Origin: Paraniabella hibiscisoli
GTDB taxonomy: Bacteria > Bacteroidota > Bacteroidia > Chitinophagales > Chitinophagaceae
Direction of reading: 5' to 3'
Assembly: GCF_022512515.1 (NCBI RefSeq)
Contig: NZ_JAKWBK010000001.1
Span: 2,108,001-2,172,000 of the forward strand
Length of the DNA stretch: 64,000 nucleotides
This document shows, in pieces, positions 42,953-55,689 of the stretch. The notes below the pieces were generated by a model. It saw nothing but the letters and a program-made list of their open reading frames with translations. It made no database searches and was not told the DNA's origin. The position numbers were made by a program, and so were the translations under genes. The stretch's first letter is position 1; each line of letters starts with the position of its first letter.

Positions 42953-42981
42953 TTTCGTCTGAAGAGCGTCCACTATATTTG
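42953..42981 (+). promoter_or_regulatory. Promoter of the propeller-sulfatase locus
   Basis: TATATTTG at 42974-42981 matches TAnnTTTG exactly; TTTC at 42953-42956 is a near match to the -33 TTTG at 17-base spacing. The likely start codon is 23 bases beyond the -7 box. Confidence 0.45.
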
Positions 42982-43003
42982 ACACTTTAACTGCTTTTTC
43001 TTT

Positions 43004-44285
43004 GTGAAACATTACATGCTAATCGGTTGGTTGATCGGTATACTGGGTACAGCTAGTGCTCAAACCATACCTGTTTTAGATCCGGCCCGGGCCGTGGATA
43101 CCAGCTTTTCCGCCCTTTTTGATGATGTAGAAATTATTCCTTTGGAAACCAGGCCTGCGTCTGTTTTCGGAATAGTAAAACAATTACTGGTAACGGATGA
43201 GTATTTTATTATTCTTGATCCGGATACGGACGCTGTCCTGTTCTTTGATAAGAAAGGACGTTTTCTAACAAAATATAAAAACAAGCAGCGGCGTTACCGG
43301 ATCAACTTTATCCAATTAGATCCCGCGCATAATGCACTGCTTATTTTCAGTCAGAACAAAAACTATAATGTCAATACTGCAAAACTGCAGTCTTACCTTT
43401 ACAAGGAGCAACAAAAGAATTTCGGGAACTGGTAAAAAGTACCCGGCTTTATTTGAATGACCTGGGAACCTTACGGCCAGAAGAGTTAAAAGCATCGGCT
43501 TACCTGCTCACTAATCCAATACTGCTTGGTTCCGGAAGCTTCACCTATAGTTTTATAAAATCGAACAAGATCGATAAGGATACACTGGATTATCAGCTGC
43601 AGATCGTAAATGATAATGCTGTAATAAAAAGCTTTTTCCCCTACAATAAAAAAAAGGATACCGCTTTTATTAGTCCAAATGCCTGGCAATGCAGTTTGAG
43701 CACCACATTAAATGATTCGGTATTATGGGTTACCAGACCATTTGATTCCACTATTTATTCTTTGACGCCTGCTGCTCTAACCGAAAGCTACAAAGTAGTC
43801 CTACCTAAGCAAGACGCTGCAGAAATGTCTTTTGGATCAGAATCTGCTTCATTTTTTGATGGAGAATCATTTAGTATATCTGCATTCAATTTGGTGGGCG
43901 GTAGAACCGGTAATACTATTGACTTCAATAAGAATGCCATTGGTCATGTGGTTAGTCTTAGCCGGTTTCTTTTCTTCAGTATCCAATCTTTCCCTAACAA
44001 CTATTTCATTTATGATAAGATCAACGGTAGTATTTATAACTACAGGCAATTGAAGCCAGATAGCAGTAATTATATGTTTCCTGCGACCGGGGCTATCCTT
44101 GCTTTTGATGACAACAGTATTTACCAGAGCTTAACAGCGCGGAGTCTTTTCCGGAAAAGAAAAATGCCATCAAGTCGAAATGGCATTATCAGCAAAGTCT
44201 TGCCAGGTTTTATAGCACTGCAAAGGAAACGGACAACCCTGTATTGATACGTATCCAACCGAAAGAAAGGAACAGCGCAAAATGA
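43004..44285 (+). CDS. Exported 6-bladed beta-propeller protein
   Basis: Secreted protein of the Bacteroidota six-bladed-propeller group, marked by FDDVEIIPLETRPAS and the late DNPVLIRIQPKE. The leader MLIGWLIGILGTASAQ follows a GTG at 43004 or an ATG at 43016. Two single-base losses break it, near 43395 (TKEFRELVKSTRLYL) and near 44138 (SLTSAESFPEKKNAIKSK). The corrected stop (TGA, 44283-44285) overlaps the ATG of the next gene, giving about 427 aa and probable translational coupling. Confidence 0.78.
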
Positions 44286-47219
44286 AGCAGGTGTTGATCA
44301 TAATATTGTTGCTGCAGTCAGTTGTTTCTTTTGCTCAAAAAGCCGGAAGCATTAAGGGGGCTGTTGTCAGTTCTTTAGATAGCGCTGCTTTACGCGCAGC
44401 AACGGTAACGGTTTATAAAAAAGCTGATTCATCATTGGTTAATTACCAGATAACCAGGGAACGTGGTGTTTTTGAAATTGCCGACCTTCCTTTAAAAACA
44501 GCATTATTTGTATCGATAACGCATACAGGATATGCAGGGTTTTACAATGCTTTTTACCTGGACTCTGCTCAAGCCCACATGGATCTTAAATGGATCGGTC
44601 TTATAAAAGATACCGGGCAGTTAATGGAAGAAGTGGTAGTGAAATCAGTAGCGCCTGTTACGATGAATGGAGATACATTGGAAATTAACCCGGCGGGAAT
44701 TAAGCTGGACTCTATTGAAGTGGTAGATGAATTATTGTCACGGGTGCCGGGCATTACCAGGTGGCAGGACAGCTCACTTACTATTAATGGCAAAAAAGTA
44801 ACCAAACTTTATGTAGACGGCAGGCCATTTTTCGATGGTAGCTTTAATATGGCTGTTAAAAACCTGCCTAAACATGCAGTTGATAAAATTCAGGTATACC
44901 AGGAGAAAGATATTTACAAACAAACGGCGGCCGATATTGCTAAAGACTCTACAGTTGTTTTGAATATTAAGTTAAAGCCCGACAAGCGAAAAGGATATTT
45001 TGGTAATACGAATGCACAGGCAGGTACGAATGACAGTTACGGAGGGAATATGTCTTTACAGGTGTACAATAAAAAAACACATTTGGGTTTTAACGGTCAT
45101 GGCAATATAGTGCGGAACGCATTGGGCGATATTGAGCCCGTGGTTGAAAACAAGGATTTAAATCTGCGTAGTAACTGGGATCTGGGTACAACTTTCAGGC
45201 AGTACTTTAAAGAGAATGCGGGTTTATATAATGACAGATCTTTGAATGGCGGCTATAATGTATCAGGTAATCGAAATAGCGCTGTAACCAACCGTACCAC
45301 TGTAAAAAATCTGGCTGATTCTAAATTGACGGATATTAATGAAGGCTATAACCTGTCCAGGTACCTGCGGCAATCTGCTAATGGTTCTTATGATGTAAGG
45401 AAAAAGAAAAATCCTTCTCTGCTAATGCCAGCTATGCGAGGGTGGAAAGTAGTAATGCTTCAGAAGGAAACATCATTACTTACAGAAATGATTCTATTCT
45501 TGCCAGCCGCTCAGCCAATAAATCTCAGGGTGAAAGTTCCAATAACCAGTTTAGTGTTAATGGTGATTACAACAATATGTCGGTAAATGAAGATCCAGGA
45601 GCCGGAAGTCTCTCCATTAATTACATGTTGAACTATGACAACAGTTTGAGCAAGAGTAATACCTACAGCCGGTTTGACGCAATATCTGACAGCGCTTACA
45701 AAAACCTGTACAACAGGAAATATATTAACAGGAATTCCAACTTAAATGGCAGCGTTGGTATTCATTACAACGGCCTCCGTCAGCTAATTTTTAAAGACCA
45801 TAATCTTTGGAATATTAATATGGGTTGAATAGTAGCACACAATATAGCAGGTCGGATATCAATGCAGATGTAAGCGATAAAGACAGTGCAACCAATACCT
45901 ATATCGCTAACGAAGAACTGAGCAACCTCAGTGGGGTTTCCAACATAAATAACAGAACGGGGTTAAGATTAGAGAAGAATTTCTTTAAACGTATAACGGA
46001 TCGCTATGAACGAACGATACAGGTGAGTACTAATTTGCAGAGCCAGTTGCTTTATCAAAAAAATACATCAACCTTAAGCTACCGCAACCGTACTTTTATT
46101 TACAATTTTTTTACTCCGTCAAGCAGTATCAATTATAACTATAATAAAGTCGATCAATACAATATTGGCATTGGACTTACACATAATAGCTCAGCCAGTG
46201 CTCCAACCATCGATCAGTTATATCCTATTCAGGATAGCGCCGCCAACAGGTATAATATGATAGTTGGCAATCCTAACCTGAAGTCTAAGTTTAATGACGC
46301 ATTTAATTTTGATCTTTCTTTTAATAAGAGTAACGGCTTCGAAGGGAAGAGATCTTTTAATGTGAGTTTGAGCCTGGGGTATGACAAGGAAAGAAACGGC
46401 ATAATAGATAGTATTATTTACGACAACAACGGCGGACGCACTACTTACTTCATCAATACACCAGGTTCTGGAATGTTTAATACCAGTCTTAATATTGGCG
46501 TTTTTCTCAAATTCAATAAGACGACATTGCAGGTTGGAACCAATGGTGGATGGGCGAACGGGTATACACATTTTGCTGCGGGTCGCGGGTATAGCAATGC
46601 GCTGAATGGGTCCATGAATGTAAATGTTTCCCATCCTTTAAAAAAGGGAAATATCCAGTTCAGTTATCGCAGTGGTTTTAACGCTGCTGAAGGACCACAG
46701 TATATTAATATGGAACGGTTAACCTATAAAAATGAAGGTCAGAACCATTCGGTATCCATTGCTTTTAATATACCTGGTGTTATAGATCTGAACCTGCAGC
46801 AGGCTGTTAACAAAACAAGCGCTGAACAGTTGGGATCTGCCAATGCTTATCCTGCGGCCCAAACACGGTCTTACAATACAACAGCTCGTTTAACGATTAA
46901 AGTGCCCAAAAACTTTAGCCTGGGAAGCAATATCCGTTACAGCAATAACATTTCTGTAAACGCTCAACCTATAAAAAATATGAATTGGGATGCCAATGTG
47001 GGCTATATGTTCCCTAAGACAAAGATGTTTGAAACACGTGTTTCTGTCTTTAATATATTGGGACAAAATCAAAATGTCAGCAATGTCTCATCAGGCAATA
47101 TTACAACTACTTCTGTAACGCAGGGGCTGCAAAGATATTTCCAATTCACGCTCTCTTATTTCCCCAGGCAATTTGGTGGCCGTGCCAGAAGATCGCATGT
47201 AATGGATGAAGCAGATTAG
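44282..47219 (+). CDS. TonB-type outer-membrane beta-barrel protein
   Basis: 979 aa after two corrections, A5 at about 45410 (KKKSFSANASYAR) and G3 at about 45823 (NMGLNSSTQYS). A signal peptide (..QSVVSFAQ) is followed by a carboxypeptidase-regulatory-like domain (SIKGAVVSSLDSAAL), then a degenerate plug (DELLSRVPGITRW, LYVDGRPFFDG, LPKHAVDKIQVYQ) and a long barrel rich in Asn/Ser/Tyr. This is the group of outer-membrane proteins with receptor-like barrels but no SusD partner. It overlaps the propeller gene by 4 bases. Cargo unknown. Confidence 0.85.
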
Positions 47220-47893
47220 ATTTTAATTGTTCTATTAAACATTCCCTGGCAGCTGGTTCCTGGATTTGACTTGATGTTTTGTAACCGTTTGCAAACTCCG
47301 GAACACTATTCAACTATTTTACTAATCATTCCAAAAAGAGCCGGGATGAATTGCGTAAGTGATTAATAATTAATCAAGTATTGCATTAAGGTAATAGGTT
47401 CGTTGTTTTCGAATGTTTGGCTTCTAAACTGTTTTTTCTAATTTGTCTTCGAATTTAGGTCATACCCTCTGTATTGACAGATCGATTGCGGTTTTATAAA
47501 AGCAGTAAAAATAATCGTCAGTTATATGAAAAAGAAAGCCTGGTAATCCGGACAATTTCGCGAACGCTTCAAAGTTTGATATGCAGTTTTTTTGAAAGTA
47601 ACTCCAGGAATCTGCTTTCACAAACAGTGTTGCTAACAGCAGCTAAACCGGCTTTACAGGAATTGAAAACGCATGTCTGTATGAAAATGTCTATACAGGC
47701 CGTTAGAGCCCTACCGATATCTTCTTAACTCAATCCAAACAGGAGAACGATTAAGCCGTTAAGGTAAAAAAATAAGATCAACAGTTTTGACTCCATACAA
47801 ACAGATCAGGCCTCTGTAAGGAGATCTGGCTATGCGTTGGTTAGACAACTCGCCAGGTCAATAACATTCAAGTAAGTCTAAAGTAAAAAGTTT
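47220..47893. other. Long intergenic leader upstream of susC
   Basis: 674 bases with no gene I can support. An 84-codon open frame (47474-47728) has no signal, no family resemblance and ordinary chance composition. A TTTG at 47416-47419 and TAATTTG at 47439-47445 (one base short of TAnnTTTG) may be the susC promoter, which would leave an untranslated leader of about 440 bases. Confidence 0.4.
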
Positions 47894-50800
47894 ATGAAGT
47901 ATAAGTATTTAGTAACAGCTATTACAAGAATTGCATTGTTGCAATTAATTTGTACACTATCCTTTCCGGATAGTTTGTTTGCTGCCAGCTCCCCGGAGCT
48001 GAGCGCTACAGTGTACCAGGCACCGATAAAGGGTACCGTTCGAAGAATTGACGGCACTCCATTGGTGGGAGCCTCAGTCAGCATTAAAGGGAGTGAAGTA
48101 GCCACCACGACAGACGAGAACGGGACATTTACAATTGATGCGGCGACAGGGCAAACATTAGTGGTGACTTTTGTAGGATACAGTACCAAAGAGGTGGTTG
48201 TTTCTGAAACGGAAGAATTAAACATCAATTTAACCGCACTGGAAAGCAATCTTGAAAATGTGGTGGTAGTAGGGTATGGCACCATGCGTAAGAAAGATCT
48301 TACAGGCGCGATCACCCAGTTGAAACCTGATAAAATTGCAGACGAGAATCCCCGTACAGTGCAGGATATTTTGAGGGGCACACCGGGTCTTACCATCGGG
48401 TTAGATGCTTCTGCAAAAGGCGGTGGCTCCATTAATATACGGGGGCAACGTTCGGTATATACGGCGGGTAATCATAACTCACCCTTGCTGATTTTAGACG
48501 GAATGATCTTTTATGGCGAGCTATCGGAGATTAATCCGGATGACATTGAACAGATAGATGTATTAAAAGATGCATCGGCTGCAGCTGTTTATGGTGCGCA
48601 ATCTGCCAACGGAGTTTTGATCATCACTACCAAAAAAGGTAAACAAGGTAAGCCCAAAATTAACTTTACCTCTAACCTGGCGCTTTCTACTATGGGAGTG
48701 GATCGGCCGGTTTGGGGCCCGGAGGGTTATATAAAATACAGGGAGGATTGGTATACAGCCGCAACTTATGGTCTAAATACTGCCACTGGTAAATATGAGC
48801 CCTACCAGATGGCGGGAGATCCGTCTCTGGGTAAGCCGGGGTATTATGAAAAACCTACCGCCGATATGTTATCCAGGTATGGCATAACTTCAGATCAATG
48901 GAGAGCTTATTCGACTAATGAAGCAGGCGCTTCTGACGACCTCATTTTTGCACAACGTATTGGCCTTGGACATAATGTTTTGACCAACTATCTTGCTGGT
49001 AAAACATTCGACTGGTACGATCACAGCTTTAGAGACGGGGTTAACCAGGATTATAATCTCAGCGTTTCGGGTGCCAGTGACAAGATCAACTATTACATGT
49101 CTGCCGGGTATCTTTCCAACCAGGGCGTTATTGTTGGCGATAATTACAGGGCAGTTCGATCTAACCTGAAAGTAGATGGAAAAATAGCTAACTGGTTAAG
49201 TGTAGGTGCTAATATTAACTTCCAGGATCGTTCGGATGGAAATATTGCTACCAACTGGGGCAATGCTATTACGTTTAATAGTCCTTTTGCTTCTTATAAA
49301 GATGAGAACGGTAACCTGGTTGTGCATCCACAGGGTTCAACACTTACCGGGCTGGTGAGAGGTTATAACTACGATTTTAACCGGCAGTTCCAGGACCTCG
49401 AAAGCGGCTTCACCGTTTTGAATTCTATTTTTACTGCAAAAGTAAAACTGCCTTTTAACATCAATTATTCATTTAATGTTGCTCCAAGGTATCAATGGTT
49501 TTACAGGCGCTATTTCGCCTCTTCAAAGCACCCCGACTGGAACCCGCTTACGAATAACGCAGGCGTTGAGAGGGAAAGCAAAAAACGATTTGACTGGTCG
49601 CTCAATAATACCATCAACTGGGAGCATACTTTTGCTAATAAGCATCGCGTTAATGTAACCCTGGTGCAGGAGTCGGAAGAACGTGAATTATGGGAAGACT
49701 ATATCAGGGCTCGTAACATAACACCTACAGACGCTTTGGGCTTCCATGAAACATCTACCGGTGATAAGCTGCTAAGTGAATTTGATTCTTATGATGCGCG
49801 TCAGACAGCAGATGGTATGTTGGGCCGGTTATTTTACTCCTATGATGACAGGTATATGTTTACCGGTTCTGTACGTCGTGATGGGTATTCTGCTTTTGGT
49901 ACTTCCAATCCCCGCGCTACATTCCTTTCTGCCGCATTAGCCTGGACGTTTACTAATGAGAAGTTTTTTAAATGGGATGTATTGAGCAATGGTAAACTGC
50001 GTTTATCTTATGGGCAAAACGGTAATCGATCGCTTGAGAATCCTTATATAGCATTGGCGGATCTTGCGCTTGGTACAGGCACGCAGGGATATGTAAATGG
50101 CACAGGAGATTATATACAATTCTACTACCTGAGAATTTCCCGTATGGCCAATAAAAACCTGCAATGGGAAAAGACAGCATCTTTCAATGTAGGTCTGGAC
50201 CTGGGTTTTCTTAACAACCGTATTACAACGACATTGGATTACTTCCAGATGTCTACTACTGATATGATCATGAACCAGTCCCTGCCTAACTTTTCAGGAT
50301 TCAGCAGCATTACTTCCAACCAACGTGAAGTGCAGAATAACGGGATTGAAATATCCATTAATTCCCGCAATATCGTTCGGCCGGATTTTAGCTGGAATAC
50401 CACCTTCGGTTTTTCTTATTATAAGAACAAGATCAAACATCTCTATTACCAGTATCAGGATGTGCTGGATGCCAACGGCAATATCATCTCAAGCAAAGAG
50501 GTGGATGATATTAACAACCGGTGGTTCATTGGTCAGCCAATAAGCGCTATCTGGGATTATAAAGTAACGGGTATATGGCAGGTTAATGAAATAGAGGAAG
50601 CGAAAAAATATGGTCAACGCCCCGGAGATCCTAAAGTAGAGAATAGTTATACGGCAGATGATACCAAAAACGCTGACGGAAGTACTACTCCGGTTTACAA
50701 TAATAATGACAGGCAGTTTCTGGGACAGACCCAGGCTCCCGTTATGTGGTCTTTGCGCAATGATTTTACCTACAAAAATTTCAACTTCTCTTTTAATATT

Positions 50801-51203
50801 TATTCCTACATGGGGCATAAGATAAGAGCAAGCGGAGCGTATCTGAACCAGGATAATGGTACATCAACTATTAGCCAGGGTCTTGCTAATACCTACGAAA
50901 AGCCCTACTGGACCCCTGGAAGTCCCAGCGATTTCTGGGCCCGCCTGGAGTCAAAAGGACCGCAGGGATTGAATGCTCCTCAAAGAGTGTTGAGCCGCTC
51001 CTTTGCCAGGTTGGAGAATATAACATTAGGATATACATTACCTGGTAAACTAACCTCATCAGTAAACATCGAAAAAGTCAAAGTATTTGGCGCCATACGC
51101 AATGTAGCCGTGTGGAAAAAGATAATAACTGGCGTTACTGGGATATTGAAACAGGAGAAATGGCACCAAGAATATTTGCGCTTGGGTTAAATCTAACTTT
51201 TAA
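47894..51203 (+). CDS. SusC-like TonB-dependent outer-membrane transporter
   Basis: Imports oligosaccharides together with its SusD partner. A signal peptide (to about residue 30, DSLFAAS) leads to a CarboxypepD_reg-like domain (GTVRRIDGTPLVGASVSIKG), then VVVGYGTMRKKDLTGAI, a plug (VQDILRGTPGL, SINIRGQRS, EQIDVLKDASAAAVYGA) and the barrel. Near the end one A is missing from an A5 run (about 51115, AVWKKDNNWRYWD). The family ending ALGLNLTF should be followed by a stop that is also lost to one missing T at about 51201; I therefore end it at 51203 (about 1103 aa). Confidence 0.92.
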
Positions 51204-51312
51204 ACGAATAGAATATGAAATGACCATAAAAATTTTCGAGCAAATTCATACCCAAAGCGATGAAAATTTTTATGCAAAATTCCATGTGGCTAAAAACATA
51301 AAAAATCTACAC

Positions 51313-53248
51313 ATGAAAACGAAACTTTTTTATATACAGGCGATTGCTTTGATAAGTATGTTATCTGTTAGCGTACTATCGGGTTGTACAAAGGATTTCT
51401 TAAAACCCGATCCGCTCTCTTTTATGAACCCGATATTACATTTGCTGATCGTGCAGGCATAGAGGCAACTACTTACATGCTAGACAGACATCTACGTACT
51501 TATTGGAGTCATCTTTCGACAAGAGATATATCGGTACCTATGAACACCGAATATATGCTGTCTGATATAGCAGTGTCTGGCAAAACGGATGATGGTAATA
51601 TTTTTGCAGACGTAGCTACCCGCCTTACTCCAACTGATGGTATGCATGATAATGATATAAATATGATCTCATTTTTCTGGGGAGAAACGTACAACGGTAT
51701 CAAATATGCTAATACCATTACAACCTATATAGATGGCGTTCCTGGCCTTGATGAGACTGCTAAACATGAATTTCTTGGCAGAGCCTATTTTCACCGGGCT
51801 TTCCGCTACCTGGCGCTTTGTTTCCAGTTTAAGGATGTGCCACTGGTAACCCGAATCTTAACAGACGGCCCTAAGCAAAATTATAAAACTACCAGCCGTG
51901 AGGCCATCCTGGAAATGATCACTGCTGATATGGAGAAGGCCGTAGCATGGGTTCCCAATCAATCGCAAATGGCTTATGTAGGTATGATCAATAAAGGAGC
52001 CTGCCGTCAATTACTGCTGAAATGTTACCTGGCTACAGGCCAGTGGGATAAAGCCATTGCTCAGGCCGATACGTTGATCAGCCATTCGGGTTATGCTTTG
52101 ATGAGCAATACATTCGGCACATTCGACAACCCTGCACCTGTTGCATGGCCCATTACACGCAATGTGATCTGGGATCTGCACCGGCCGGCCAATAAGGCAA
52201 TTGCTGCCAATAAAGAAGCCATCCTCGTGATGCCCAATCGTGAAGGTACCGATGCTACAATACGATATAAGTCTATGCGTAACTGGGGGCCTATGTGGAA
52301 CCAGGCAGCATTAAAGTCCCCGGGTGGAAAAGTGCTGCAATCTTACGCCAAAACCAATGCAAGTTACCGGGCGTTATATGATATCAATGGTGCTTTCGGA
52401 AGAGGAATAGGCATGATTCGTCCTACGCATTTTGCCCAGTATGGCCTTTGGAGTGTTAACGGTGTTAATGATTTAGGCGACCTGCGTCATAACAGTACTG
52501 TAGGTAACTGGGTACGCATGGATTCCTTAAAATATAACGATCCTACGGATCCTTTTTTGGCCAGAAGTTGAGACTGTATAACGGTAACACTCTTTTATGT
52601 ACTGACACGATCCGCAGCTGGTTCGACTGGCCGCAATACAAAATTTACATTGATGACCCGGTATTTCTGGCAACTCCCGGATCTAACCGGAATGACGGAG
52701 GCGCTGCTGACTGGTATTGCTATCGTTTGGCAGAAACTTACTTGTTAAGGGCAGAGGCTAACTTTTATAAAGGCAATATTGCACAGGCTACTGCCGATGT
52801 AAATGCAGTAAGAACCAGGGCTCAATGTAGTCAGCTCTACTCAACCGTAACCCTGGGCGATATTGTTAATGAACGTGCCCGGGAATTATATATGGAAGAA
52901 TGGCGTCACATGGAGCTAAGCCGCATTTCTTATAGCCTCGCGCTAAGTGGCAAGGCTGATGAATGGGGAAATACTTATAGTGTAAATACACTATCCGAAA
53001 ATAATTACTGGTACCAGCGTATTCAGCACTATAATGATTATTATAATAAAAATAAGGTAGTTGTAAGAGGGCGTAATTATGCAATAGCACCGCATAATAT
53101 TTACTGGCCTATTCCTCAGGGCGCCATAGATGCGAATCTTTATGCCAAATTACGCCAGACGCCCGGCTATAATGGTTATGACGCTAATGTTGAAGTATGG
53201 ACCAATTGGCAGGATGCTGTCGAGGATGAGAATACAACGGGCAATTAA
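51313..53248 (+). CDS. SusD-like nutrient-binding lipoprotein
   Basis: Surface glycan-binding lipoprotein, partner of the SusC-like transporter. The lipobox ends LSGC with Cys25. After correcting T4 (about 51422, PLSFYEPDITFADRAG) and T6 (about 52558, DPFFGQKLRLYN), the frame is continuous for 645 aa. RAYFHRAFRYLALCFQFKDVP is the TPR-like SusD core, and LAETYLLRAEANF and the late NERARELYMEEWRHMELSR are RagB/SusD hallmarks. A weak extra segment between 51204 and 51312 is leader, not coding. Confidence 0.93.
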
Positions 53249-53322
53249 ATTCAAAGGTAGTTTTGGCGTTCAGGCAGTATATGTTATAGAATACGTGATT
53301 GTCACTTTTAATAAGCCTCAAA

Positions 53323-54934
53323 ATGCGCGTGTTTTTATTTATATTTTTTGTTGGATCGTCTTATCGGGTAGCAGTCAGAATCTTCATCCGGTAAAAAGAC
53401 CCAACATATTATTTGCCATCAGTGATGATCAAAGCTATGAGCATAACAGTTTTTCAGGATGCCGTTTTGTAAAAACACCTGCTTTTGATCAAATTGCAAA
53501 AGAAGGTGTTTTCTTTAAAAATTGTATCGCAGGTTCTCCGGGTTGTGCGCCGTCCCGAAGCTCTATTGTAACCGGACGTTATCCCTGGCAGAATGAGCAG
53601 TCGGGCCAACATGCGTCCAGCTGGATGAAGCAATATGTTTCTTTTATTGATTTAATGGGGCAGAATGGTTATCAAACAGGATATACCGGAAAAGGGGTAG
53701 ATCCATTTCAGTATGCCCGCAATGAGAACGATACACTGTGGCGGGAAGAAAACGCCGCCGGCAAAAGTTTTAATACAATACGGTATAAGGCCGGGGATGT
53801 TACAGATACAAGGCCGGCTAAAGGACTAAGTGATATAAACTACTTCCAAAACTTTGTCGATTTTCTAAACAAGAAAGCAGATGGTCAACCCTTCTTTTTT
53901 GGTATGGCGCTTTAGAGCCACATCGTGGCTATGAAAAGGATTCATGGCAGAAGAGTAAGAAACGACTTGAAGATGTAGATGTACCGGCTTTTCTGCCTGA
54001 TAACGAAATTGTAAGAGGAGATTTACTGGATTATGCAATAGAAATTGAATGGTTTGACTACCACTTACAACAAATGCTGCAATATCTAAAAGAAAAAGGG
54101 GAGCTGGATAATACCATCGTCATTGTAACATCTGATAACGGAATGGCCTTTCCAAGAGCGAAAGCCAACAGTTATGAATATGGTATTCATGTTCCGTTTG
54201 CAATGAGCTTTCCCAAAATGTTTCCGGGAAGAAGGGTTATTGATCGTCCAATCAGCTTTGTCGATATAGCGCCAACGCTGCTTGAGTTATCTGGAATTCC
54301 GTCAAAGGGAATGATGCCGATTACGGGAAAGAGCAGGGTAAACCTTCTTAAAAATGAAAAGCTTCCGTCCATTGCTGATGAGGCTGATAAATATGTTTAT
54401 TCCGGCCGGGAGCGCCACTCTTATTCGCGTTACCAGAACCAGGGATACCCGCAGCGGGTTATCCGTAGTAAAGAATATCTCTTGGTTTGGAATATGAAAC
54501 CCGAACGGTGGCCTTCCGGAGATCCCCAGGCTGTTAATCCTAAAAATAAGCCACAACTGTTTCCAAAATACGGCATCGATAAAAATGGTCGCTACCATTC
54601 TGATTGGGCTTTTACAGATATTGATGCAGGACCTTCTTTGTCATTCATTGTAGAAAATCACGATGATAAAAAAGTCAATTCTTTTTCAGGTGGGCTGTTG
54701 ACAAACGACCTGAGTTTGAGTTGTATGATGTATCAAAAGATCCCGGCTGTTTAGTAAATCTTTGTGGTAGGAGTGCTTATACGTCGATCGAAATAGAAAT
54801 GAAAAATGCTTTAAAAGAAAAACTGGGTAAAACAAAAAGACCCACGTATTGTGGGTCCTGATACTGAAATATTTGATTCTTATGAGCGATATTCGGGTCC
54901 TATGAGGGAGTTTCCTGAACTGGGCGAACACTAA
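53323..54934 (+). CDS. Exported Cys-type sulfatase (heparan N-sulfatase-like, S1)
   Basis: 537 aa after four indels are repaired: T6 at about 53343, a T at about 53912 (GMALLEPHRGYEKDSW), AAA at about 54704 (LLTKRPEFELYDVS) and an extra A at about 54836 (KTKDPRIVGPD). A signal peptide (from the ATG at 53323) precedes RPNILFAISDDQ (metal ligands), then CAPSRSSIVTGRYP: the Cys (about residue 74) would be converted to formylglycine. SDNGMAFPRAKANSYEYGIHVPF is the second metal/active-site block. EPHRGYE resembles sulfamidase-type enzymes. It follows SusD by 74 bases, which points to a sulfated glycan as the locus substrate. Confidence 0.9.
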
Positions 54935-54951
54935 AAAACTATTCTATCGCG

Positions 54952-55689
54952 CTACAGCCCCAATACTCCTTTTAGTTTACCATATCCGTTACGGCTTACA
55001 TTGATCTTTGCGCCATTTTTCAAAATAGCAACATGCCCGTCTTTTTCATAAGGGTCGATGCGGGTAATTTCCTGGATGTTTACAATAAACGAACGATGAC
55101 TGCGTACAAACATATCTGCCGGCAAAAAGGATTCAAAAAATGACATGGTCTTATTCTTAAGGTAATAGCCTTCTTTGGTAAATATTTTTACAAAATCATC
55201 TGCTGCCTCCAGGTATAATACTTCCTGTACCGGGATGATCTTGATCTTACTGCCATTTTTAACCACAATGCGATTATTGCTTCCGGGTAACTGAGCATCA
55301 TTCAGTAGTTCTTTGGTATTTTCTACAGCCGCTGGGCGATTCTGTGCCGAAAATTTAGCGACTGCTTTGTCAAAGCGTTCCTGGTCGAAAGGTTTCAACA
55401 GGTAGTCAATAGCATGGGCTTCAAAAGCCTTGATAGCATATTCATCAAAAGCGGTTGCAAAAATTACTGCAGGAGGGTTTTCCACCAGTTCCAGCATTTC
55501 AAATCCGCTGATTTTGGGCATCTGTATATCCAGGAAAATAAGGTCGGGCTCATGTTCCTGTATTGCTTTCAGGCCTTCAAAGCCATCGCCGCATTCAGCC
55601 ACTACTTCCAGCTGCGGATGTTTTTTCAGATATTCTTTAACCATGCTCCTGGCTAAAAACTCATCATCTATAATTATTACTTTACTCAT
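54952..55689 (-). CDS. LytTR-family response regulator
   Basis: Receiver domain (residues 1-120; acidic pocket D8/D9, phosphoacceptor D54 in LIFLDIQMP) joined to a LytTR DNA-binding domain (about 140-245, VRSHRSFIVNI). 245 aa, intact. It overlaps the kinase gene by 4 bases, so the two are a two-component pair. It converges on the sulfatase gene with 17 bases between the stops. Confidence 0.93.
   Translation of the reverse strand: MSKVIIIDDEFLARSMVKEYLKKHPQLEVVAECGDGFEGLKAIQEHEPDLIFLDIQMPKISGFEMLELVENPPAVIFATAFDEYAIKAFEAHAIDYLLKPFDQERFDKAVAKFSAQNRPAAVENTKELLNDAQLPGSNNRIVVKNGSKIKIIPVQEVLYLEAADDFVKIFTKEGYYLKNKTMSFFESFLPADMFVRSHRSFIVNIQEITRIDPYEKDGHVAILKNGAKINVSRNGYGKLKGVLGL

Noticed and set aside
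47474..47728. 84-codon open frame upstream of susC
   Set aside because: No signal, motif or plausible composition; treated as chance in the leader region.
54837..54859. Palindrome GACCCAC..GTGGGTC that resembles a terminator
   Set aside because: It lies inside the reconstructed C-terminus of the sulfatase, which continues to 54934, and has no T-run.
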